A DNA stretch of 64,000 nt from Hydractinia symbiolongicarpus (lineage: Eukaryota; Cnidaria; Hydrozoa; Anthoathecata; Hydractiniidae). The notes beneath the pieces were generated by a model that ran no database searches, was not told the DNA's origin, and was given only the letters and a program-made list of their open reading frames with translations. Every line of letters starts with the position of its first letter. The stretch's first letter is position 1. The translations under genes and the position numbers were made by a program. Where the stretch lies: positions 27,067,828 through 27,131,827 of the forward strand of contig NC_079876.1 in NCBI RefSeq assembly GCF_029227915.1. Direction: 5' to 3'. Below, in pieces: positions 25,406 through 35,300 of this stretch.

Positions 25406-28153
25406 CGACACTAAAGTTGTTACAGATAAAAAGAGTAAGAAAAAGAATGGTATGAACATGAAAGCAAGGGGAGCATGTTCATAAAAAGCTGCAGTGAAAA
25501 AAGCAAAGCAAAAACAAGAACAATGTCTGTTCGAAAAAAATATTTGGACCTTGTTTTTAGATTCTAGTACTATATCTGGAAATTTATGTTTTATTAAAGA
25601 AATATGATGTTCACTTGACTAACGTTACAACATGTTTTTTTGACAGTGTGCACTCTTTCTTGCTTCTTTCTTATAAACTGTTGTGTGGACATGCTCCCTC
25701 TCTGAATCTACCTTCTTTTATTTTGTGTTTTATACTCTCCTTTATTCCTTTCTTTTTCTTGTTTCCTCTGACAAAACAATGATCGTATAACACAAGACCT
25801 TGTATAAAAATAAGTTAATAAATCATTTTATGCACTGTTATTTTCAGATGAAATGCCTGATTATGATGATGCAACAAAACAGCTCATTGAAGGTATGCTT
25901 GTGTTCAAAGCGATGCCTGTATCATATCTTTTACAATTACTTTGTGCTTGTTGTACCAATGTTAGCTAACTGTGATACTTTACAAGTAAAAATGATAATT
26001 TTTCATTTTTTGGATTTAAAAAAACATTTTGCTTTTTCACACAATTAATTTTAACGGTTGACCAAGTTCAGTGCTTTTTTGCAGGGATTTATTTTTAAAG
26101 ATGGAGCGTTGTTTTACATTTTAGCAGAAAAATTTTATGACTTAAAACTTTAAAAATTTTTGTGGAATTTTTATAGGTGTGGAATTTTATTTTTTTGTTT
26201 GCAAAAAAAACTTAATATTTTACAAAATTCACTTTTGCTGTGAAATCACAAAGTTTTCATGAATTCTTTTGCACAGTTTAAAAAATATATTTCTTTGTTA
26301 TTGTCAGTTTAAATTTCTTTGAACATAAATATCTTGTCAATCTGCAAAAGGGGTTATCTTATTCTATTTATTTCAATTGTAGCCGCTGATGCTGCACGAC
26401 GATCATTTGATGAAATTGATAAAGAAGTTAGAGACTTGGAATCGCAAAAGAGGTAACTGACCCTACGTTGGTTAATTTTTTTATTCTTTGAAAGTACATG
26501 TTTACTTAGAGGTCTTTTTTATCTGTTATTTTAAGGGTAACCAGCTTGATTTTTATTCTAGAGAGAATGAGGAATATGTAAAATTAGATTTTGGTAAAGA
26601 TCACGAGTTCAGTGCTTTGAAAGGAGAATGTTTTGAATACACTGATCGAGAGTAAGTGAATATGTGTAGAAGTGTGTTTGTTGTTACATGAGCTCATAAG
26701 GGATCATTTCAAGATTGCTACACTCAACTGCCTCTTTTACATTTTCTTTTCTAATATGAGGGAGGGGTGGGAGGTTGTTGTTGAGGGAGGGGGCTTATCG
26801 GAGGAGGAAGCTTTTTGGGTTTACAAGGAGAGCTTATTAAAAAGTTCCAACATAAGAAATGTTGGAATTGAATCTTTGTAAAGCTACAATGGTTTCTTTT
26901 TGATATTTAGTTTGGAATTTTACATTAAACTCAAATTATCATTCAACTTTGTTTCATTCGTCTTGTTTTGTTTTTGGAGACTTGGTTTGATTTGTTATGC
27001 ATTACTTTGAGAAACCATAGTATACATATTTCCGCTAGGTTTGTCTAAAGTCTTATGATCTATATTTTAGGTACACATACAAGTTGTGTCCGTTTGATAA
27101 AGTCTCACAACGTAATAAAGATGGCGGAAGTGAGACTGATTTAGGGTAAGTGGAACTTCTTCTAAAATTTGCTAGGTAGTCAGATTTGTGTAAACTTTTG
27201 TAAGAGGTGGATATTTTTGCTTCCTGTGCATATTGTTATGGAAGGGAAAGGTGATCCAAGTATTATTTCTTGATATTTTATAGAAGAAAGGTTAATAACT
27301 TTTGTAGTTTCCTTTCATACTTCTTTGCATGTGTTTTTTGCATGTTAAATAACTATTAAAATATAACAGCAGAAGATTATTACAGTCTAGGCCTTGCATC
27401 TATATGAGACCTTTAAATGTTTGTTTCTGAATACAGTTATCGTTTCGGTTCCAGATTAAAGAAGAGAATTCTTCGTGGCAGAACAGAAGCTATTTTACTA
27501 GGAAAACGCAACATTTAGGAACTAAGTTTTATATTTGTATTTTGTACCTTTTTAGTCGCTGGGGGCAATGGTCTGGACATGACAATGCAAAATATAGTCG
27601 AATGAAATATGAAGGTGGACAAGGATGTTGGAACGGTCCTGCTCGGTCTACAGTAGTAAGTCTTATTTATATTGTTCAAACGCAATGTTTTGGTGGTGGT
27701 GGTTAGGTGGCAAAATAAATAAAGCTTAAAAAACCTTTTATTTTTTAAAAAAACTAGAAACCAATTTTAGTTGGTTTATTATGATATTTAATTTGTTATA
27801 ATCTATCTTGATGAGCCGTCTTGAGAGGTACTAAAAGTGTTTTGTTATGAAATTAAAGCTGCCTTATGAAACCATAAGATTTTGTAAAAAATGCCAGTGT
27901 CTTTCAAATTTTAGCTAGAATTTCTATTCCATGCATGTACAACAGTAACTTTTTCAGCTGTAACTCAAAAATGTTTAAAGAAAGAAAATTATAAGGTCTG
28001 ATCTTTTTTTATTTTTATTTTTAGGTAAATTTATCTTGCGGTAAAGACAACGCAGTATTAACTGTATCTGAGCCAAGTCGTTGCGAGTACGAAATGGATT
28101 TTAAAACTCCGGCATTTTGTGAGAAAGTGGAACACGTGCATACTGAATTATAG
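9607..28153 (+). CDS. PRKCSH: Glucosidase 2 subunit beta (18 exons)
   Basis: Regulatory, non-catalytic subunit of ER glucosidase II, which trims glucose from N-glycans in the calnexin cycle. Exons: 9607-9697, 19284-19400, 19748-19843, 20361-20418, 20516-20573, 21043-21102, 22262-22325, 23843-23908, 24123-24207, 24367-24433, 24762-24854, 25062-25449, 25848-25892, 26383-26452, 26562-26651, 27071-27145, 27556-27655, 28025-28153. All have GT/AG borders and compatible phases. The order is signal peptide ([17 protein letters not shown]), two cysteine-rich LDLa-like modules ([25 protein letters not shown]), coiled coil, EF-hand (DTDKDGWVTIGEL, split by an intron), acidic stretch with 23 Asp, and MRH lectin domain ([18 protein letters not shown] to CEYEMDF). 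The C terminus is HTEL, an HDEL-like ER retrieval signal. Intron 1 is about 9.6 kb and holds most of the repeats. Exon 1 is assigned from the signal peptide and a phase-compatible donor. No lesion was seen. Confidence 0.93.
9849..9995 (+). mobile_element. tRNA-derived SINE, copy 1
   Basis: The first 70 bases resemble a tRNA gene. There is an A-box-like TAGATTAGTGGTTATAGC, and a canonical B box GGTTCGATTCC about 40 bases later. The acceptor stem does not pair well, so it is not a functional tRNA. A tRNA-unrelated body follows that contains AACCCAAGCCAGGGAAAT. A second copy with the same layout lies at about 13990. It sits in PRKCSH intron 1. Confidence 0.65.
10470..11604. mobile_element. Inner non-autonomous DNA transposon nested in the outer one
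   Basis: The ends are CAGTACTGTGAAAAG and its inverse CTTTTCACAGTACTG, each flanked by TA. The inverted repeat extends inward through TTTGTTAACATC and then many ATCGTGG/CCACGAT blocks in both orientations, giving strongly hairpin-prone subterminal regions. The centre is a 53-bp minisatellite. There is no coding frame. It resembles the surrounding element in end sequence and in the internal minisatellite. Confidence 0.7.
10845..11290. repeat. 53-bp minisatellite inside inner element
   Basis: About eight copies of a unit with the order GGCGATAGAAATG, a T run, GATCGCATTTTAAAAGTTTA and AAAACGAAAA. Copies differ mainly in T-run length and single substitutions. Confidence 0.85.
11750..12270. repeat. 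53-bp minisatellite, second array
   Basis: The same unit as in the inner element (GATCGCATTTTAAAAG core with GCGATAGAAATG) but more diverged, about ten copies. It lies between the right ends of the inner and outer elements and therefore belongs to the outer element. Confidence 0.85.
13708..13752. repeat. Hairpin-forming inverted repeat
   Basis: The left arm TCAATCAGATGA plus TTTACCCT is mirrored by AGGGTAAA plus TCATCTGATTGA around a GATT loop, with a 1-2 base bulge. It is preceded by a short CCAT repeat. It could be a palindromic transposon remnant. It has no link to PRKCSH exons. Confidence 0.6.
13990..14125 (+). mobile_element. tRNA-derived SINE, copy 2
   Basis: Same architecture as the copy at 9849: an A-box-like TAGCTTAGAGGTATAAC, B box GGTTCGATTCC, CTTG(C/A)TGGCG, then a body with AACTCAAGCCATGTAAGGGA. 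The shared body outside the tRNA-like part argues for one SINE family rather than two independent tRNA fragments. Confidence 0.65.
14257..14500 (+). pseudogene. Possible fragment of an older LINE reverse transcriptase
   Basis: The + strand translation starting [19 protein letters not shown] looks like the region shortly after the reverse transcriptase core in many non-LTR elements. A matching 3' piece resumes at 17696 beyond the inserted LINE. The similarity is judged by eye only and the rest of this stretch is low complexity, so confidence is low. Confidence 0.3.
14501..17695 (-). mobile_element. Non-LTR retrotransposon (LINE) with endonuclease and reverse transcriptase, inactive
   Basis: It reads right to left. 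First is an apurinic-type endonuclease with [20 protein letters not shown] and GGDFNGDVG (17695-16982). Then comes a linker, then reverse transcriptase blocks [35 protein letters not shown] and [15 protein letters not shown], and the YADD catalytic motif (about 15479-15490). A C-terminal segment follows with a CxxC...HWVHKKCS zinc knuckle and the [11 protein letters not shown] block. The element ends in an (ATG)n microsatellite tail (14501-14522). Such 3' microsatellites are typical of RTE-like LINEs, but I have not assigned the clade. The frame is interrupted several times (near 16.95, 16.5, 16.05, 15.59 and 15.38 kb). It is inserted antisense in PRKCSH intron 1. Confidence 0.85.
17696..17937 (+). 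pseudogene. 3' end of an older LINE reverse transcriptase frame
   Basis: The translation contains [18 protein letters not shown], then [19 protein letters not shown], ending FLLKEI. This is the usual C-terminal pattern of non-LTR reverse transcriptase proteins (N-x-LP-x-x-I/V-R, then TFKxxLKxxLL). It abuts the 5' end of the antisense LINE, so the younger element probably inserted into it. Confidence 0.6.
18228..18262. repeat. (AAT)n microsatellite
   Basis: About eleven consecutive AAT triplets in PRKCSH intron 1. Confidence 0.95.
19491..19620 (-). mobile_element. Short Helitron-like element, copy 1
   Basis: On the - strand it begins ATCTATATTATAATACC, continues with a degenerate TATAC...CTGTC part, and ends near CTAGT. 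The layout matches three further copies (33451, 33618 and 36339). A 5' TC after A and a 3' CTAG before T are what Helitron-type elements show. This copy is the most diverged of the four. Confidence 0.45.
21590..23060. repeat. Dispersed intronic repeat, three partial copies
   Basis: A phrase close to TTGAAACGCTGATCAAAATA, followed by TGTATAGGATCATGTACTTT and GACAAACGGTTA, recurs at about 21606, 22728 and 22888 in PRKCSH introns 6 and 7, in one orientation. The two downstream copies are about 160 bp apart, and the sequence following each leads into TGACGTCA-type motifs. No coding potential was seen. Confidence 0.6.
25341..25409 (+). repeat. (GAT)n coding microsatellite, 23 Asp codons
   Basis: Nearly pure GAT triplets with three GAC interruptions inside PRKCSH exon 12. 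They encode the acidic linker between the coiled-coil/EF-hand part and the MRH domain. Other family members have a Glu/Asp-rich tract at this place. Length variation is expected. Confidence 0.95.
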
Positions 28154-28441
28154 ATGTTTTGATACTGGATAGAAACTTTTTTTATTTAGCTAGGTTATTT
28201 TAATTTCTGATTATTCTCATTTGTCTTTTGTTTTGTTCGGTTATTTATATGGAAGTTATGATCTTGAAGTTGACAAGATGTTGACAAGAGCAGTTCTGAC
28301 GTGAAACTGGAAAATATTCTTCTTTATTTAGCTATCTCTGTTTATCTTTTCTCGCTAATGATGTATGTCTTGATGTAATTTTAATTCATCTTTTTTTCCA
28401 TGTTTAATTGAAACACATTTTGTAGAATTGACAGTTTTTGA

Positions 28442-28447
28442 AATAAA
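28442..28447 (+). terminator. Polyadenylation signal of PRKCSH
   Basis: AATAAA about 290 bp after the PRKCSH stop codon, followed by a T/G-rich stretch (TTTGTGATTGTTTTCTGG). It is the first well-placed signal before MUTYH. Confidence 0.6.
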
Positions 28448-28810
28448 TTCACCACTTCCATTTGTGATTGTTTTCTGGTCAACAATTTGACAGATGTTGT
28501 TGTCACACATAAACTATTTCTATTTCATAAGACAACAAGAATGGTCATCATTCTTCTTTCCGTATTGTTTTGAATCTGAAATGTCAGACTAACGTTTAAG
28601 CCACGTGTTGATAGAGTTTGGAGTCAATTACTTCCCCTTAAGGAGTCTGCTGTTAAATAGTTCAGCTTACCACTGCAAATCAATTTATATTATATTTTTA
28701 ATTTAGCTGAATTTTAATTGAAACGATAAATTTGGACTTTGGAAATTAATTCTCAACTTCTGTTTTGTGTTTATGACTTGATGTGAAATATAGTATGTAA
28801 TAGATTAAAG

Positions 28811-29250
28811 ATGGCAGCTGCAGTTGCGCACAGTCATAAATTTTCAGTGGCGGAAGTAAGTTATATACGTAAACAATTGCTGGCGTTTTATGATGCAAAT
28901 AAGAGGAACCTACCATGGAGAAATTTGGTAAGTTTCTTACATGCATTTTCTATAAAAGTTTTGAGTTCATCCTACAGTTCCCGATTTTCTGAAACTTTTC
29001 ACCATTTAAAATTTTCAATATTTTTATTTTTTAATTTTTTTGCAAGTTAGGCGTTAAAAATACCTACAATCTCAAGTTAACAAACGTTGTGTATCCTATA
29101 AAAAACCTTGTGATGCTGGTGCAATATCCTTTAATAACTCTACGCTTCTCATTGCCGCCATCAACAACATAGTTGAGAGAAACAAAGTGATATTCTTTGG
29201 AATCGACTTTTTGTTGTTTGGTAACACTATCTTTTCTCTGTAATAATAGC

Positions 29251-29341
<91 letters not shown>

Positions 29342-32300
29342 AACGGTGTTAACCATACGAACAATCTTCAAATGTGATATAGTTTACTAGAACCTATTAG
29401 CCTTGTGAAAGAAATGTTTTTTTACAAAAAGGTTGTGCAAGGTTTGAAAACGAGAAAAGGTTGGACACATGTTGAAAACTCATAATCGATGCTCAATGTA
29501 ACTTGCTTTCCTCTCAATTTTTTTTGATTCTGCTGAATTTTTTAAAATAACTTTATTTCGATTCAGAAAGTTCTACATGTATGTATTCTCCCTCTCTGTT
29601 ATTAACATAATTCAAAAATTTTGCAATCAAAAGCTTATATCAAAAAATCTATCTATTTCTCAAGCACCATATTTGTTAAGTTTTTTTAAATCTCTTTATC
29701 TTTCCTCCTCTGATTGTGTAGTTTTTTTTTAATATGCTATGTCTACTAAAAGATAGTAATGAGTTTAATTTTCAACGTGCATAACCTTGATCTCTTTCTT
29801 CATCATATAAATTTTTCCTCCATATTAATAATTTTGTATTCTTCAATAGCATTAAAGAATATTCAAGAACATAATTTTAACCTGATCTTTTTTGGATTAA
29901 TCATTTATAGGCAACTTCCATTGAACATTTAGACGAGAAAGCTTATTCAGGTATAGGGATTTTACTTTATTAAAACTGCGATTTTTTCTATATACATGCA
30001 TACATTTTGTATTAGAAATATCCGGTAAATCTATCCATTTACTTTTTCAAATTTCTCAATATTTTGCGAGTAAAAGTACATAATCTCACCGTCAAGTTGA
30101 AAAACATTGTTTCCTTTAAAGATGCGTACAGCTTTTTATAAAAAAAATAATCGAATAATGAGTGGCTCTGCACACTACTAATCAAAGTTGTTTAGTGTTC
30201 CCCTCTCTCAGAAATTAAAAAAATAATAAGTTTGAGTACTGTAGATTCGAAAGTAACAAACTAATTGTTGATGAACTCGAGGTATGCAGAGTCAGGGGAT
30301 CAGGGCCGTGGTCAATGGGGAACTGGAGACTCAACCTTTTTTTCCCCAAAAAAATCCCCAAAAGAAAAAATATCTCACACGAAAAGTCTTTTAATGAAAT
30401 TTTAGCCTGTAGCCTTAAAATTTAGAGTGCATTTTATCTGATCTTTTTATCTGGTTTGTATTATCAAATTTTCTTTCAAATATGAAGGATCAAATGCGAA
30501 GGATTGCCTATAATTTTACAATTTCTTTTCTCCAAGAGAAACCTATGGCTACGCATCTGCCTCGGACCTGATTTACTTTAAACTCAGTTTGATATCGAAT
30601 TTGTTCGTTTTGTTTTTATTGCTTTAATAAAAATCTACCATTGCTCTTATAAAAAACTATTGAAGTCAAAAGATGAAAAGATACGTAAATTTAAAACTCA
30701 CTTTAATCTTTTCATACAGAATTTTTGATCTGTTGTGTTGTACTGAGGTATGCAGTTTTTTAAGCAGTATGTCTACAACACAGTTAATCACTAACATTTC
30801 AATTTTCTTTAGTTTGGGTATCTGAAATCATGCTCCAACAGGTACATTAGTTCAAACTATAGCTTTAAGTATGCCACAGTGCAAGAAGATGTTGTTGTTT
30901 TGATATAGGCTCATCATAAAACAGAGTCTGATTTATTTTTGTTTGAGATTGTAGATGTGCCTTATTTTCAATATTTGTGACCATTGACTCTTTTCAAACG
31001 TTTTTATTTATAATACGAGCGTAGGAAAAAAGCCCCTTTACCAAATAAATCCGAGATTTTATTGGTGTATACTGAGCTTAATTGCCAGATAATTAATAGT
31101 TGTAATGAGATAATTTTTTGTTCCTTCATTTCAGAAAAACTTAACCTAAAGTGCTCACCCTTTAAATTTTTTAATCTTTAATTTAGACTCAAGTGGCTAC
31201 AGTAATTGATTATTATAATCGATGGATGCAGGTACATGTTTACCCATATTCAGCAAAACAACTATTCGTTGTGTTTCACCAATTATTCAACTGTTGCAGT
31301 CACCTTTACAAACCCATAGATTTAGATATGTTTGTAGAGCATCACGCAATAGTTAGAACCGTTTGGGAATAACACATAAGAGTTTATTTTTGCGAATATG
31401 CCCTTTCTGTAAATCGAAACTTTTGATGTAAGACGTGTTAAGATGCAAACTTTTTTGAACTAAATCGACAGAATTAGATTTACTTAAAAGAATTTTGGAA
31501 AAAATTTTTTTTTGCGGCATTTTAAATTTTGCAAAGGTATATCAATTTACGAAATTTTGATCGCCATTTATTTTGGCAACAAAATATTTTATCCAAGTAG
31601 AAAAGTAATTCCTGTATTTTATATTGACTAGTCTGTGAAAAATTTCAATGTTTGTTTGTTCTCAGATTGCTCTGCTGTAGATATTTCGGAGATCTGTTGT
31701 AGATATTTCGGACATCGATATTTCGTGCATCTGTGCGGTATGCTGGACTGGCTCAATTAAGTGTGATGAAATTTGACCTGCGAAAAGTGTTTGAAAAATA
31801 CTAAATGATTTATTCAAATTTGGCACAGTAAAATCAACACTTAACAATGTGACACTTTAATAAAGTAGTAGGAAAAATACACAGAGCCGCCCTTTTTTAT
31901 CTATCGTATTTTGTGTTTCCGTAGCACGACTTTTTTCTTGCGGACAGACAGATGACATACGGCTATTAATAATTTTGAAAAGACAGGGTAACGCCCTCAA
32001 ATATCTTGATACTAAACGATCTTTTCCCCGGGCGTGTTAATGTAAGAGAATGTTCTTTTATTTAGAAATGGCCGACGTTAGAAAAACTAGCAGATGCGAA
32101 CCTAGAAGTACAGAACCTTGTTATGACAATTTTTGTTGGTGGTCTTTTGATTAGTGGTCTTAAAATTGTTAAAAAATTACAAACTGAAACGTGAAAACGC
32201 TATTTTTATTACCTGGATCTAAATTACTTTAAAAGTATTAAATTATTTTTTTAGGAAGTGAATGAAATGTGGTCAGGACTTGGTTATTATTCCAGAGGAA

Positions 32301-35300
32301 GAAGATTACACGAAGCCGCACAGAAGGTATAACTCACAAAACTTCTGGATGGTATTGATTACCGCTGATTACCGTTAGCCAGAGTACCCAGCTATGCTCT
32401 CAACTCAATGTTAGTTTAGCTCAAGCAACGCTGAGTCACAGCAGGCAAGATTACTGTCAATATATCTCCGAAAATGTTAATTGGCTATTGTCTGAATGAA
32501 TTAAATCATTTTTCGCATACTTCTTCTGTCCATCCTTTGGCATTTGTTTCTGTATATCCGGCAAATTTATCAGCATCATTACCCCCTAATATGAACCTTT
32601 TAGTCTTCCAAGAGAAAAAGAAGTTTCTCTTTCCTTTTATTTTCTTTCTGTCGCTTTTCTGAGGGTGATAATACACGGTAACTTCTTTCTCGAACACATG
32701 CTCAACATCTCCCAATTGATTTTTAACATTTTTGCCACTGTTAACGCAGCAGTCATAATATAAAATCGAAAAAATGTTAAGTTATAAGTTATAGTGTTAC
32801 AAAGTTACATTAAATGTGTTTCAAGGGAAAAACGAGCTTAGTTTTCAAACCTTTTTTTCAAATTTGTGATTCAACAGCAGATCTGGCGAGATAAGCTTTT
32901 GTGTCACCACGTAATATGTGCACACGCATATCCAATAACCCAATTATCGCTACGTTTCCGACTCTTTCACGAACGTCGGAGACGTCGCATAGTGTGGACT
33001 GATTATATGGAGTAATTCGTTATTAAAATTAAAATTTTAGTGTTGGGGTGTGTGACCAACGTCTGCATCAAATAACAAGCATAATCTCCTAATGCACTTT
33101 CATAACAAGAAAATCAAAAGCAATGTTTACATTTTGCCATATTTTTAAAAGAAGATTTTAACCATGTTAGCAATAACGTTGGTTTGTTATCTGCCGTAGG
33201 TAGAAGCAGCTTTTGTGATCCTTGGTAACGTATTAACCTTTATCCTTCACTCTTTTATGGATTTCTTGTTCGTATTAAGAAAGCCTGTAGCTAATGCACG
33301 CCTTTTTAACAAGGTTGGTGGAACTTTTTACCAACACCAAGTATTAAGACTAACGTATTAACCCTGTACTAAAGCATCGAGTTCTACTCTTTGTTCATTT
33401 TTCATCTGTTTTTATCTTTCACTCTTTTATGGATTTCTTGTTTGTCTCTGTTATAATAGCCGTATTCCGTCTGTCTGTCTCTGCGCGGACCCCCCGCTGA
33501 GTTAGAAAATGATGTTACGGAAACACGAATATCAAGTGCGATATATTTTTATCCACTTTGTTGCGACGGGTAAATTGAAAGGACGGGCAAACCCGTGGAT
33601 TTTTCCTCTGGCTAACGACTAGTCTATATTATAATACCCGTATACGTCTGTCCGTCTGTCCGTCCGTCTGTCTGTCACGCAAAATGGTAGCTTAGCTGCA
33701 AAAGTAGCGAGACGCATGGAATGCGGTATAAAAAGGACGGGCGAACCCATAGAATTTTCCACGGTCTAACGACTAGTATTAACAAAACCTGTAACTAATG
33801 CACGCCTTTTTAACAAGATTGGTGAAACGTTTTACCGATTCCTAAGTATTAAGATTATACTTTCATTCAATTTATTTCTCAGGTACGCAAGGCTGGTAAA
33901 GGCATGCCACGATCATCGAAAGAGTTGATGAAAGAACTACCAGGCGTTGGCCGATACACAGCTGGTATTATTCCCAATTATGATAGTAGCTTATACAGTT
34001 AAAACCAGCTATAATCAGTTTTTTAAAATCTTCCTTTTTGTCATACATAGGCTAAATGATTTTATGATTCTGTTCTTGATACTTTTTATTATTATATACG
34101 CCTTTTTCTGTTATTTAGCGATAACTTTAGGAACTAAGAATGACTTTATTCGGTGCAACAATCTTTTCAAACTACGCTAACTTTAAAAGTAACAAAAACG
34201 GTTGCCTAACACAAAGTGAAATCCTAATCTAAGAGTGAAATGCACTGATATTTATTTTCGTTTCTTATTTTGTTTTAAAAATTTCAGCCAATACTGGCGT
34301 TCTATTCAAATCGATCTATTTCTTAAATTTGAATGTCGAGAATATAAAGAACACGCTCCATTTTTAACTTTTAAATTTTGTTAGAAGGGCGTTCGTTTAT
34401 TGGAGACGGGCGTTAAATAAAGACTGGACACTTGTAAAAGAACTAAGAAATTTGAAAATTCATTTTTGAAAAATTACATTTTCATTAAAAATATTATTTA
34501 TTTTGAAAAACTATAATTTCATCATAAATTCTGGACAAGTAAATTGCTTGGATGAGAAAAACCCTAATAAATGCCCTTTTTCTGACTGAAAAAGGGGGCG
34601 TGCATTGGAGACGGGCGTTTAATAGACACTAAGCATTTATTACGCCATTTACGATAAACAAACTGCTCTGGAGAAAATTTGTTTCGAGATAGTGAAATTT
34701 TGATATAGCAGTCGTTGACTAATGTAGGGTTTGTTATTGTGTCACTTTATATTATTAAAAATTTTTTTTTAGGAGCTATTGCGTCGATAGCTTATAATGA
34801 GGTAGACTGACATTTTTCAAAATACTAAATTCTATATGACTTAGAAAATGATTGATTTATTTCGTAATATTTAGGAGCATCCTTTGTATTCTTGCAACTT
34901 TGTAAAATTATCTTTTAAGTAATCTTTATGTTAAAATGTGTACGCCTTTTCGAAACTAATAACGTGTACTTAAAACCAAGCGAGTTGTACATATTTATAT
35001 CTGTTAGGTCACTGGAGTAGTTGATGGGAATGTCATTCGAGTGTTGACTAGACTAAGACTGATAGGTGCTGACTCAGCATCTCAAAGAGTAACTGAACTA
35101 ATGTGGTAAGAATGGTTTTCCATATGTTTTAAAAAAAATGCTTTTTATAAAAAATGTGTATATACATTGAAATGTGAGCGGACAAGTTAAAGTAAGTTTC
35201 AAACGTTTTAGCAAATGTGCAGCCTAAATCTTCTTAAAAACAAAGTAAATTGTCAAAAAAAAAAAAATTGACACCCAAGATTTTTTTTTTAACTGCTAAA

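Noticed and set aside
32506-32715. A - strand frame ([18 protein letters not shown]) in MUTYH intron 6
   Set aside because: Looks protein-like in composition, but I recognise no domain, and no flanking exon or repeat supports it.
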